DNA from: Ensifer oleiphilus
GTDB lineage: Bacteria > Pseudomonadota > Alphaproteobacteria > Rhizobiales > Rhizobiaceae
Length of the DNA stretch: 64,000 nucleotides
Direction of reading: 5' to 3'
Assembly (NCBI RefSeq): GCF_013371465.1
Contig: NZ_JABWDU010000005.1
Coordinates: 248,001 to 312,000 of the forward strand
The notes beneath the pieces were generated by a model. The model made no database searches. It was not told the origin of the DNA and was given only the letters and a program-made list of their open reading frames with translations. Numbering within the stretch: position 1 is the first letter of the stretch; each line of letters starts with the position of its first letter. Below are positions 25,061 through 32,793 of the stretch, in pieces. The translations under genes and the position numbers were made by a program.

Positions 25061-26248
25061 ATGCCGTGGAGAGAGACTTCGGTTATGGAGGAACGTCTAC
25101 GCTTTGTCGCCCGTCTGCTTGAGGGCGAAGGGATGAGCGATGTGTGCCGGGAGTTCGGCATCTCGCGTAAAACCGGATACAAGATTTTCAACCGCTACAA
25201 GGATGACGGTCTGGAGGCACTGACGGATCGGTCGCGGCGTCCGGTTCGATATGCCAACCAGTTGCAGGCTCAGGTCGAGGCGCTGATCGTGTCTTCGAAG
25301 AAGGACAAGCCGCATTGGGGAGCGCGCAAGATCAGGGAGTTGCTGGTCCGCAGGCTTGCCGGCGACATGCGCATCCCCTCGACGAGTACCGTGCATGCCA
25401 TCCTCGATCGCCACGGGTTGGTTACCCATGCCCGCAGGCGTTGCCGCAGCAAGGCCGAAGGCACGGCGCTTTCACATCCGCTTGCGCCGAACGAACTCTG
25501 GTGTGTTGATTTCAAGGGCGAGTTCAAGCTCGGCAACGGTCGCTACCGTTACCCTTTGACGGTCACCGACCAGGCCTCGCGCTAGCTGCTTGCCTGCGAG
25601 GCTTTCGAATCGACGAAGGAAGCCGCCGTCTTCGAGGCCTTTCGCCGGCTGTTTGCCGAGCGTGGCCTGCCGAACGCGATCAGAAGCGACAACGGCGTCC
25701 CCTTCGCCAGTCCGAACGGCCTCTATAATCTGTCGAAGCTCTCTGTCTGGTGGTTGAGGCTCGGCATTGCCATCGAGCGCATCAGGCCGGGCCACCCGCA
25801 ACAGAACGGCCGGCACGAACGCATGCATCTGACACTCAAAAAGGAAGCCACGCGCCCGCCCCAGACGAACATGCTGCAGCAGCAGGCCCGTTTCGACAGC
25901 TTCCTCAACGAATTCAATAGGGAACGTCCGCATGAGGCACTGGCCATGAAGAGCCCGGCAGACGTCTATTCCGCATCGTCCAAAGCCTATACCGGCCTGC
26001 CTGACATCGACTACCCTTTCCACGACAGGGACGCGCTTGTCACCAATTGCGGACGCATCTGCATGTACCGAAAGAAGATCAACATCTCGATCGTCATGGC
26101 AGGCCAGAGACTGGGAATAAAAGAAGTCGATGACGGCATTTGGCTCGTCAGCTTCATGCACTATGATCTCGGATATATCGACCTGGAACAGAGGACTTTG
26201 CAAACCATCGACAACCCGTTCGGCACGAGGTTGTCACCCATGTCTTAG
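25061..26248 (+). pseudogene. IS481-family transposase with an internal amber codon
   Basis: ATG 25061 follows GGAGGTG. The N-terminal half is a helix-turn-helix region (MEERLRFVARLLEGEGMSDV; EFGISRKTGYKIFNRYKDDG) and an rve/DDE integrase core: WCVDFKG (Asp about 150), RSDNGVPF (Asp about 210) and NGRHERMH (Glu about 253), with PGHPQQNG and FLNEFNRERPHEAL. At codon 175 (25583-25585) the frame reads TAG where relatives have Tyr or Phe (TDQASR-stop-LLACEAFE), then continues intact to 26248. One base change would restore it, so the inactivation is recent or is read through at low level. Confidence 0.88.
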
Positions 26249-26253
26249 GTACA
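26232..26253 (-). repeat. Right inverted repeat core of the IS
   Basis: Reverse complement of the left core at 25015-25036, one mismatch. It overlaps the last codons of the transposase. Confidence 0.85.
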
Positions 26254-26293
26254 AATTGGTACCTATGTCTCCGGTATGGACACAGGAGGTAGG

Positions 26294-26370
26294 TGGCGAC
26301 CCCTGCAGGATTCGAACCTGCGACAACCTGCTTAGAAGGCAGGTGCTCTATCCAACTGAGCTAAGGGGCC
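26294..26370 (-). tRNA. tRNA-Arg (UCU)
   Basis: Minus-strand cloverleaf of 77 bases with encoded CCA. Acceptor GGCCCCT/AGGGGTC; D arm TAGCTCAGTTGGATAGAGC; anticodon stem CCTGC/GCAGG with loop CTTCTAA, anticodon TCT; T arm GCAGGTTCGAATCCTGC. The IS right end is only 12 bases from the tRNA 3' end, so the insertion spared the gene. Confidence 0.96.
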
Positions 26371-26407
26371 GTTGCGGGCAGGGCCCGTCGAAAACGGCTC
26401 GAGGACC

Positions 26408-26713
26408 TCAATGGGTCCAGGGCTGCATCCGGCTGAAACGGAAATTGTCCGGGTAGGACACAGTCTTGCGGGTCGCCTCCTTCGGGGCGATGACGCGGTA
26501 CTCGATGCCGTTGCGCTCGGCATAGGCGATGGCCTGCTCCGCGCTTTCGAAAGTCAGTCGCAACTGCTGCAGCGTATCGCCCGAGCTGGTATAGCCCATG
26601 ACCGGGTCGATGGTGCGCGGCTTTTCCTGATCAAACTCCAGCAGCCACAGATTCGTCTTGGCTTTGCCAGACTGCATGGCGGTCTTTGCTGGACGGTAGA
26701 TCTTTGCGGACAT
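26408..26713 (-). CDS. NDUFS4-like ETC complex I subunit family protein
   Basis: 101 residues starting MSAKIYRPAKTAMQSGKAKT; earlier in-frame ATGs (26731, 26773) are possible. The core matches the NDUFS4 family (supernumerary 18-kDa subunit of complex I): WLLEFDQEKPRTIDPVMGYTSS, LTFESAEQAIAYAERNGIEY and PDNFRFSRMQPWTH. It is found in alphaproteobacteria and mitochondria and is expected at the cytoplasmic membrane-associated peripheral arm. It is a single gene here between two tRNAs. Confidence 0.9.
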   Translation of the reverse strand: MSAKIYRPAKTAMQSGKAKTNLWLLEFDQEKPRTIDPVMGYTSSGDTLQQLRLTFESAEQAIAYAERNGIEYRVIAPKEATRKTVSYPDNFRFSRMQPWTH

Positions 26714-26995
26714 GGTCTCGAACGGCTCCATTATTTCGCTGCTGAAGCGTTTTCTCACCCCAACATGCGTCATCCCATAGCGCAGAATGATTTAAAACGG
26801 AATGACTTTCAGACGGATAAATCTGGCTTTTCGCCCGTATTCTGTCAGCGGTTATCGATGGGGTGCCGGCGCCGAGGTGGCTAATGGCGTCGCTGAGCCC
26901 GACGATCGTGGTACAACAGATGCCGAAAGCGTCCGCAGACCGGCGCATACCAATGCTGCAGTCGACGAATAGATAAATATTTTCGGGGATTTAGT

Positions 26996-27072
<77 letters not shown>

Positions 27073-27292
27073 TGCCAACGGCGCCGGAGATACACGCTTC
27101 ACCCACGCCCTGCAACATGTAATTTCATGCCGGGCGAGCTTCCGGGGAAAATGTCACGCGCTTATGGGATGCCCGCGTGGCCAATATGCCGGAAATTCAG
27201 GCTTTCGCGCCCGATTTCTCATTTTCATTTAGTAATCCCTAAACTCTATGCGGTAGAGGCGCGACGACGAACAACCAGTCCGAGCCGGATCC

Positions 27293-28474
27293 ATGACCGC
27301 CCAACTTGACCTCGCAACTGTGCTGCTGCCTCACAAATCGTCCTTCCTGGTCGGCGCGCTGTGCTTTCTTTACCTCCGGTGGCAATCGCCCCGGAATGAG
27401 GGGCTGGGGATTCTTGCAATCGGGTTTCTTTTTCTCGCCTTGGCATCCACGCTGGCAGGATATGGCGAGCAGAAGCTGCTGCCGGCATTTCTGTGGACGC
27501 TTTCGAGTTTTACGCTCGGCCTTACCGGCTACGCTCTCTTCTGGATCGGGCTAAGCCGCCTCAGTGGTCAAAGGCGGCAACGAACCGATTGGCTGGCGCT
27601 TGCTATTCCTTTGACGGGGGCGGTTGTCGGCTTGATCACGCATTTCCACGTCGTCAACTATGCACGCGCAACCGCCTTCAACACCGGTGCTTTCCTCTTT
27701 CTCGCCGCCTCCGCCTTCAAAGTCGTCTGGGACCGCAGGGATGAGCCGTTGCCGGTACGGGCAATCTTTGCGGCGTCTCTGGCGGTCGGCGCCGCCCTCT
27801 GCCTTGCCGTCGTGGTTGGTCTGCTCAAGCCGGCATTTCTGCCGGTCACCACGACCTACGCCTTCTTTCTGCTGATCATCAGCCACTTCGCCATCGCGCT
27901 CTTTGCGTTGGTGCTCGTCAAGGAGCGTGCGGAGGCGGCGCTGCGGCGGACGGCCGATACGGACATGCTGACTGGGGTGGGGAATCGCCGATGGTTCCTG
28001 TCGCAGTTGCCACGCTACGGCTTCGAGGGCGACGCCCTTGCGGTTATGGACCTCGACTTCTTCAAGCGCATCAATGACCGATTTGGCCACCAGGCAGGTG
28101 ATAAAGCGCTGATCGCCTTTGCCGAAACGGTGCGCGCAAACCTGCGTTCGACCGATTGTTTCGCCCGGCTCGGAGGCGAAGAATTCGGGCTCTACCTCCC
28201 GAAAACGAACGAAGTACAGGCAAAGGCCATCGTCGAACGGCTCCGCCTTGCAATCGAACAACTGGATATCCGTTTCGATGGTCATCGCGTTGCTCTCAGC
28301 GTCAGCATCGGCGTTGTCGCCGGCCGGCGCGGGGAACGTAGCTCGGAGGAACTTTTCAGCATGGCCGATGCCGCGCTCTACCAGGCGAAGGACGCCGGCC
28401 GTAACTGCGTCGTCGCCTATGCCTCGCCACCGGCGTCGTTTGCGACGAACATATCAAGTGCTCGGACAGGTTGA
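27293..28474 (+). CDS. Membrane diguanylate cyclase (GGDEF)
   Basis: 393 residues. About six hydrophobic segments lie in residues 10-215 (FLVGALCFLYLRW; LAIGFLFLALASTLAG; FTLGLTGYALFWIGL; and others), making a membrane sensor part. The GGDEF domain (about 220-375) has the start DMLTGVGNRRWF, MDLDFFKRINDRFGHQAGD, and the active-site signature GGEEF at residues 294-298, so it should make cyclic di-GMP from GTP. RSTD, five residues before GGEEF, is a classical RxxD inhibitory site, implying product feedback. The last 20 residues are non-conserved. No EAL domain. Confidence 0.92.
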   Translation: MTAQLDLATVLLPHKSSFLVGALCFLYLRWQSPRNEGLGILAIGFLFLALASTLAGYGEQKLLPAFLWTLSSFTLGLTGYALFWIGLSRLSGQRRQRTDWLALAIPLTGAVVGLITHFHVVNYARATAFNTGAFLFLAASAFKVVWDRRDEPLPVRAIFAASLAVGAALCLAVVVGLLKPAFLPVTTTYAFFLLIISHFAIALFALVLVKERAEAALRRTADTDMLTGVGNRRWFLSQLPRYGFEGDALAVMDLDFFKRINDRFGHQAGDKALIAFAETVRANLRSTDCFARLGGEEFGLYLPKTNEVQAKAIVERLRLAIEQLDIRFDGHRVALSVSIGVVAGRRGERSSEELFSMADAALYQAKDAGRNCVVAYASPPASFATNISSARTG

Positions 28475-28576
28475 GATCATTGCCAGGCGGCAACGATCTG
28501 CCTGCCTGTGAGCGTCAGCGCTTCTGCGCGGGTGTCAGTAACGCCCTTGCTCCCGGTCTCGTTCAAGGTCGTGGAT

Positions 28577-28617
28577 AAAAAAAACGGGCCGGCGGAAATG
28601 CATCCATCCGGCCCGTT
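28577..28617 (-). terminator. Intrinsic terminator, minus strand
   Basis: AACGGGCCGG (28583-28592) and CCGGCCCGTT (28608-28617) make a perfect 10-bp stem. On the minus strand it is followed by eight T (28584-28577). Nothing annotated on the minus strand upstream explains it, which is the basis for the sRNA call. Confidence 0.75.
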
Positions 28618-28684
28618 CCGGCAATCTCGCGGAAAGGGGAACGTCTCTGCGCGGGGCTGCAGCGCCGCGCGAAGGGAGATCGAT
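28577..28684 (-). ncRNA. Candidate trans-acting small RNA
   Basis: A minus-strand transcription unit predicted from signals only. Promoter TTGGGC (28714-28719), 17-base spacer, TATCAG (28691-28696); expected start near 28684; end at the strong T-tract hairpin at 28577. The transcript would be about 108 nt. Its middle contains C-rich single-stranded-looking stretches (GTTCCCCTTTCC) of the kind that pair with Shine-Dalgarno sequences. No open reading frame of note is inside. It is divergent from the GlxA-type regulator gene at 28755, with direct repeats between the two. Confidence 0.5.
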
Positions 28685-28719
28685 TGCCACCTGATAATGC
28701 CTGAATGCCGCTTGCCCAA

Positions 28720-28749
28720 TTGACATTTTACGCCAAAGATTTGACATTT
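28720..28749. repeat. Direct repeats TTGACATTT between the sRNA candidate and the regulator
   Basis: TTGACATTT at 28720-28728 and again at 28741-28749, exactly 21 bases apart (two helical turns). They lie immediately upstream of the sRNA -35 and just before the regulator's ATG. Possible operator pair for the GlxA/AraC-type protein; alternatively one copy is a -35 element. Confidence 0.45.
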
Positions 28750-28754
28750 CGCGC

Positions 28755-29759
28755 ATGGATGGCGCAGAGAAAATACAATCTGTGATCGATATCGTGGTTG
28801 TCGTTCTGCCAGAATCGTCAATCATGTCGCTGGCTTCTGTGCTCGATCCGATGCGCGCTGCCAATCGGGTCTCGGGTCGCCAGGTCTTTCGCTGGCGGCT
28901 GTTGTCGGGGGACGGTCAGCCAGTCACCCTGACATGTGGCATCCCGATTGCCGTCGACGGCAAGTTCGCCTTGCCGCTCGAAGGCGATGTCCTGCTGGCG
29001 ATCGGTGGCTTCAATCTCGACAGGCATGTCGGAAGCAGGTTTATCGCGACGCTTCAGGAGTGCGCCCGCCATTTTGACGTTGTGGCCGGTATCGAATCGG
29101 GTTGCTGGCTGCTCGGCCGCTCGGGTCTCCTCAACGGCCGCAAGGCGACAGCCCACTGGGAAGAGCTGGAAGATTTCAGCCAGGCATTCCCGGCATTGAC
29201 GGTGCTGGGTGATCGCTTCGTCACCGATGGAAAATTCTGGACCTCCGGCGGCGCATCGCCGACTTTCGACATGATGCTGCATCTCATCACCCAACGGCTC
29301 GGCTCCGCCTTGGCGCTCGATGTCGCCAGCATCTTTGTCTACGACCAGACCCACAGCGCGACGGACGTTCAGCCGGTGGTCTCTCTCGGGCGGATGGAGA
29401 CCCTTGATCCCGGTCTGGCGGGGGCGATCCGCCTTATGGAGCGCACGCTCGAACGGCCTCTCACCGTTTCTGCGCTCGCACGTCGCCTGTCCGTGTCGCA
29501 GCGAAAGCTGGAGTCTCTGTTTTCAAAGGGCCTTTCGACCAGCCCCGGCGCCTATTACCTGCGCCTGCGCCTTCAGGTCGCCCATCGGCTTGTGCGCGAT
29601 TCGGGCAGCCCGATCCGCGAGATCGCGCTTCGCTGCGGCTTCGACAGCCTCTCGGCCTTTTCTCGCGCCTACAGCCGCGAATATGGAACGAGCCCGTTGA
29701 AAATGCGCGGCAGGCATCGTGGCGCGGTTGCGATATCGCAACGCGGCGAGGGGGGCTGA
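28755..29759 (+). CDS. GlxA-type transcriptional regulator (DJ-1/GATase1 plus AraC HTH)
   Basis: 334 residues. The N-terminal half (about 10-195) is a DJ-1/PfpI-like domain (VLPESSIMSLASVLDPMRAA; LAIGGFNLDRH; GIESGCWLLGRSGLLNGRKA with the elbow Cys; TSGGASPTFDMML). The C-terminal 110 residues are an AraC-type double helix-turn-helix (LTVSALARRLSVSQRKLESL; PIREIALRCGFDSLSAFSRA). Family members respond to amino acid or quaternary amine compounds; the ligand here is unknown. The ATG has no obvious ribosome site; the GTG at 28791 region, reading VIDIVVVV, is an alternative start. It may control the divergent sRNA candidate. Confidence 0.88.
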   Translation: MDGAEKIQSVIDIVVVVLPESSIMSLASVLDPMRAANRVSGRQVFRWRLLSGDGQPVTLTCGIPIAVDGKFALPLEGDVLLAIGGFNLDRHVGSRFIATLQECARHFDVVAGIESGCWLLGRSGLLNGRKATAHWEELEDFSQAFPALTVLGDRFVTDGKFWTSGGASPTFDMMLHLITQRLGSALALDVASIFVYDQTHSATDVQPVVSLGRMETLDPGLAGAIRLMERTLERPLTVSALARRLSVSQRKLESLFSKGLSTSPGAYYLRLRLQVAHRLVRDSGSPIREIALRCGFDSLSAFSRAYSREYGTSPLKMRGRHRGAVAISQRGEGG

Positions 29760-29836
29760 AAGGTGGTGAGTGCGCCTGATCCTTCGCTAGCGATTGCTAT
29801 GCTTGGAGGTCGCGCAATCGGACACCTGGTCTGCTG

Positions 29837-30091
29837 TCATTGGCAGCGGGCTTCGTACCGGCGGCCATAGCGATCACGATAGATACAATAGCCTTGGCGA
29901 TCCTGGGAACGACCAATCAGGTTACCCATGAGCCCCCCGGCCACAGCGCCGATAGCCGCACCGCCCCAGCTGTCGCTGACCACTCCCCCGATAAGGGCGC
30001 CGGTACCCGCGCCGATTACGGTCCCTTTCTCTGTCTGAGTGCAGGACGCGAGGGTCGCAATCATTCCAATCGCAATGATAAGGTTTTTCAT
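29837..30091 (-). CDS. Glycine-zipper 2TM lipoprotein
   Basis: 84 residues starting MKNLIIAIGMIATLASC with a lipobox Cys at about residue 17; AAAGGGA lies about 8 bases before the ATG (a longer frame to 30331 is rejected). Residues 23-62 are glycine-rich repeats (GTVIGAGTGALIGGVVSD; AAIGAVAGGLMGNLIG), the glycine-zipper pattern of outer-membrane-anchored small proteins. The tail (YCIYRDRYGRRYEARCQ) has two Cys. Function unknown; envelope stress association is common in the family. The region upstream, 30092-30615, carries no supported gene apart from two TACGTA repeats. Confidence 0.85.
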   Translation of the reverse strand: MKNLIIAIGMIATLASCTQTEKGTVIGAGTGALIGGVVSDSWGGAAIGAVAGGLMGNLIGRSQDRQGYCIYRDRYGRRYEARCQ

Positions 30092-30152
30092 GCTTTCATC
30101 CCTTTGCTCGATGTTAATCTGGACTATCTCGATGGGAGTCTTTGCATTCACG

Positions 30153-30176
30153 CTACGTAACGCAGCATCTACGTAA
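30153..30176. repeat. Repeated CTACGTAA motif upstream of the glycine-zipper gene
   Basis: CTACGTAA at 30153-30160 and 30169-30176, 16 bases apart, each containing the palindrome TACGTA. They lie about 60-85 bases upstream of the ATG at 30091, where a regulator of this gene could bind. Purely a sequence observation. Confidence 0.35.
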
Positions 30177-30615
30177 TGCGCGTAATTGTCGATAGTGGCG
30201 ATTCGTGAAGGGATTCGGCGCGCGGTCTCATGCGGGGGAACGCTGGAATGTCCGCTGGCGGCGTCAGCACTCGCCGACGCTACGCTGCCGAAGATCAGTG
30301 CGGTCAGCCGGCATTCGCTGCGCGTGAACATAACACCCTGAACATCATCTCGCAGGTTGGTTCCGGAGCAGCAGGATCGAGAGCAACGAGCCGCTGGGCG
30401 CCAAGATCGGTCGCGTATGGAAGTTGGATGCGATCGCCACGATCCTTGCGCATCACCGTGCCACCCGAATGCAGAGCAATTCAGGCAAGGTCATCTCGGA
30501 GGGGCTCGGTCGCCTGTTCGTTCATCCGACAAAGAGTTGAATGTCGGAAAAGTCGCAAAAGGTCGGGTAAGAAAGTCGAAAAAACGCAGATAATTCAATG
30601 GGAATAAGATTTAAG

Positions 30616-30691
30616 TGGTGAGCGCGCAGGGATTCGAACCCTGGACCTACTGATTAAAAGTCAGTTGCTCTACCGGCTGAGCTACGCGCTC
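30616..30691 (-). tRNA. tRNA-Lys (UUU)
   Basis: Minus-strand cloverleaf of 76 bases with encoded CCA. Acceptor GAGCGCG/CGCGCTC; anticodon stem CTGAC or ACTGA/TCAGT with loop CTTTTAA, anticodon TTT; T arm CAGGGTTCGAATCCCTG. Confidence 0.95.
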
Positions 30692-30843
30692 CCTGGCCGC
30701 GGCGGTTGAGCCCGGCGGAAGTGGGCGGACATATGCACTTGAGCTTCCCGCCGGTCAACCCAAAAATTTCGGCTTTCGTGAAGAAATGGTGCATGGCGCA
30801 ATGATCGCCAAAAGGTGATTGGTATCGTCGGGGTCATGCGGCT

Positions 30844-31629
30844 ATGGAATGGCCCAAATACCGCATGCCGGAGTTCTTGCCGTTGTCGATTGCCGATATT
30901 TCGATCTGGACCGCCATTCTCGCTGGCGCTCTGTCCTTCCTTTCGCCCTGTGTCCTGCCGCTTGTGCCGCCCTATCTCTGCTATATGGCGGGTGTTTCGG
31001 TCGATCAGTTTCGAAGCGGCGAGGCGGTTTCGGCGCGCAGCACAAGGCGCGCCGTTCTGCCTGCGGCGCTTCTGTTCACGCTCGGTTTCGCGACCGTGTT
31101 CGTGTCGCTTGGTGCCGGCGCATCCTCGATCGGCCTGCTCTTGCGCCAGCACATGGATCTCCTGTCGCGCATTGGCGGCGTGGTGATCATCATCATGGGG
31201 CTGCATTTCCTCGGCGTGTTCAAGATCGGCCTGCTTGCGCGCGAGGCGCGGTTCCAAGGTGGAGGCAAGCCGGCGACGCTGTCGGGCGCCTATATCATGG
31301 GCCTTGCCTTCGCCTTCGGCTGGACGCCATGCATTGGCCCGGTGCTCGGCACGATCCTCGGCGTTGCAGCTGCACGCGACACGGTCACGGACGGCGCCAT
31401 GCTCCTGGCGGTTTATTCTCTCGGACTTGCGATACCGTTCTGGATTGCGGCCGGTTTCTCCGGTGCGTTCATGCGCTTTCTCCTGCGGTTCCGCCGCCAT
31501 CTGGGCCTCGTCGAAAAGCTGATGGGCGCGCTACTGGTTCTGGCGGGCCTGGCCTTTCTGTTCGGCTTCATCAGCTCCGTCGCCATCTGGTTCCAGCAGA
31601 CCTTCCCGATTCTGATGAAGATCGGCTAA
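30844..31629 (+). CDS. ccdA: CcdA-type cytochrome c biogenesis/thiol transfer membrane protein
   Basis: 261 residues with six predicted helices (WTAILAGALSFLSPCVLPLV; AALLFTLGFATVFVSLGAG; IGGVVIIIMGLHFLGVF; and others). The two conserved cysteines are in LSPCVLPLVPP (helix 1) and GWTPCIGPVLGT (helix 4), the pair that carries reducing equivalents from cytoplasmic thioredoxin to the periplasm. The ATG at 30865 (MPEFLPLS) is an alternative start; neither has a strong ribosome site. Single gene, not beside other ccm genes. Confidence 0.92.
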   Translation: MEWPKYRMPEFLPLSIADISIWTAILAGALSFLSPCVLPLVPPYLCYMAGVSVDQFRSGEAVSARSTRRAVLPAALLFTLGFATVFVSLGAGASSIGLLLRQHMDLLSRIGGVVIIIMGLHFLGVFKIGLLAREARFQGGGKPATLSGAYIMGLAFAFGWTPCIGPVLGTILGVAAARDTVTDGAMLLAVYSLGLAIPFWIAAGFSGAFMRFLLRFRRHLGLVEKLMGALLVLAGLAFLFGFISSVAIWFQQTFPILMKIG

Positions 31630-31830
31630 GCCGGACCGCTTACCGGGATCGCCTTTGCCGATTGCGGCTCAACCTATGGGAATCGATCGGGTTGATGCTA
31701 TTGGGTTGAATGGGCCCAATTGCGCGGCAGCGCGAACGTTGCGCTTGAACGGCGCCTGTCGCAGCGGCTGGGCACTGGGTGGGGATCTGTTCCCGCTCAG
31801 CGGATCGCATGCGCGTGGTCGGGGAGTGGC

Positions 31831-32793
31831 ATGACGGAAATTGCTGGTCTGGTACTGCCGTTCTTCGGGCTGATTTTTCTCGGTTATCTCACTGCCCGTT
31901 TCGTCGAGCATCCCGGCGAGGCGATGGGGTGGCTGAACACCTTCATCATCTATCTCGCTTTGCCGGCGTTGTTCTTCAAGCTGGTGTCGCGAACGCCGAT
32001 CGAACAGCTGACGCGCGCCGATTTCATCCTGACGAGCGTCGGCGCGACCTACGTCGTCTTTTCGCTGATCTTTATTGTCGGCCTTTACGTTCGGCGCAAC
32101 TCCGTCGGCGAAGCGACCATCCAGGGCTTCGCGGCCGCCTATGGCAATATTGGTTACATGGGACCTGGGCTTGCCTTGCTGGCGCTGGGCGACGCCGCGG
32201 CGGTGCCGGTGGCGCTGATCTTCTGCTTCGAAAATGCGGCGCATTTCACCGTGGCGCCGGCGATGATGGCGCTTTCGGGCGGGCGAAAGCAAAATCCCGC
32301 GGCGCTCGCTGTCGGGATTGCCCGCAAGATCATCCTGCACCCATTCATTCTGTCGACGCTCGCCGGCGTGGTGGCGGCATTCTTCGCCGCCCAGCCGCCG
32401 TTGCCCGTGCAGCGCTTGATCGACTATCTGGCGCAGGCGGCAGCCCCTTGTGCGCTGTTTGCCATGGGTGTCACGCTGGCGCTGCGGCCAGTCAAGCGCA
32501 TCCCGGTGGAGATCGGATATATCGTGCCGGCCAAGCTGATCCTGCACCCGGTATTGGTGTTCACGGCGCTCAGCCTGACGGGCAGCTATGATCCGGTCTG
32601 GGTGCAGACGGCCGTCCTTCTGGCAGCCTTGCCGACCGCGACCAACGTCTTTGTCATCGGCCATCAGTATGGTGTCTGGCAGGAGCGTGCCTCGGCGACG
32701 ATCCTGATCACCACGCTTCTTTCGGTCGCAACCGTGACCGGGCTGCTCTATCTGATCCGCTCAGGCGCTCTTCCGGCCGATCTTTTCCCGTAG
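31831..32793 (+). CDS. AEC family transporter (auxin efflux carrier-like)
   Basis: 320 residues from ATG 31831 (GGGGAG upstream); an upstream extension to 31720 is not protein-like. About ten hydrophobic helices; the N-terminal half includes VLPFFGLIFLGYLTARF and NTFIIYLALPALFFKLVS, and the family's central break appears at AAAYGNIGYMGPGLALLAL. The C-terminal half has AAPCALFAMGVTLAL and LPTATNVFVIGHQYGV. AEC proteins export small carboxylates or amino-acid-like acids; substrate unknown. Its last 33 bases overlap the end of the convergent UbiH-like gene. Confidence 0.88.
   Translation: MTEIAGLVLPFFGLIFLGYLTARFVEHPGEAMGWLNTFIIYLALPALFFKLVSRTPIEQLTRADFILTSVGATYVVFSLIFIVGLYVRRNSVGEATIQGFAAAYGNIGYMGPGLALLALGDAAAVPVALIFCFENAAHFTVAPAMMALSGGRKQNPAALAVGIARKIILHPFILSTLAGVVAAFFAAQPPLPVQRLIDYLAQAAAPCALFAMGVTLALRPVKRIPVEIGYIVPAKLILHPVLVFTALSLTGSYDPVWVQTAVLLAALPTATNVFVIGHQYGVWQERASATILITTLLSVATVTGLLYLIRSGALPADLFP

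Larger units (their letters stand above)
24987..26282 (+). mobile_element. IS481-like insertion sequence, defective
   Basis: About 1.3 kb with inverted repeats. The core TGTACCTAAGACATGGGTAACA at 25015-25036 recurs in reverse complement at 26232-26253 with a single mismatch. Weaker similarity extends outward to TGTCC at 24987 and GGACA ending at 26282, giving an imperfect terminal repeat of about 50 bases. I could not identify a target-site duplication. It carries one transposase gene broken by an in-frame stop. It sits between the 98-aa secreted protein gene and tRNA-Arg. Confidence 0.85.

Noticed and set aside
30380-30540. Frame reading GAKIGRVWKLDAIATILAHH to a TGA at 30538
   Set aside because: No start codon with a ribosome site and no recognisable family; perhaps a decayed remnant, but not supportable as a gene.
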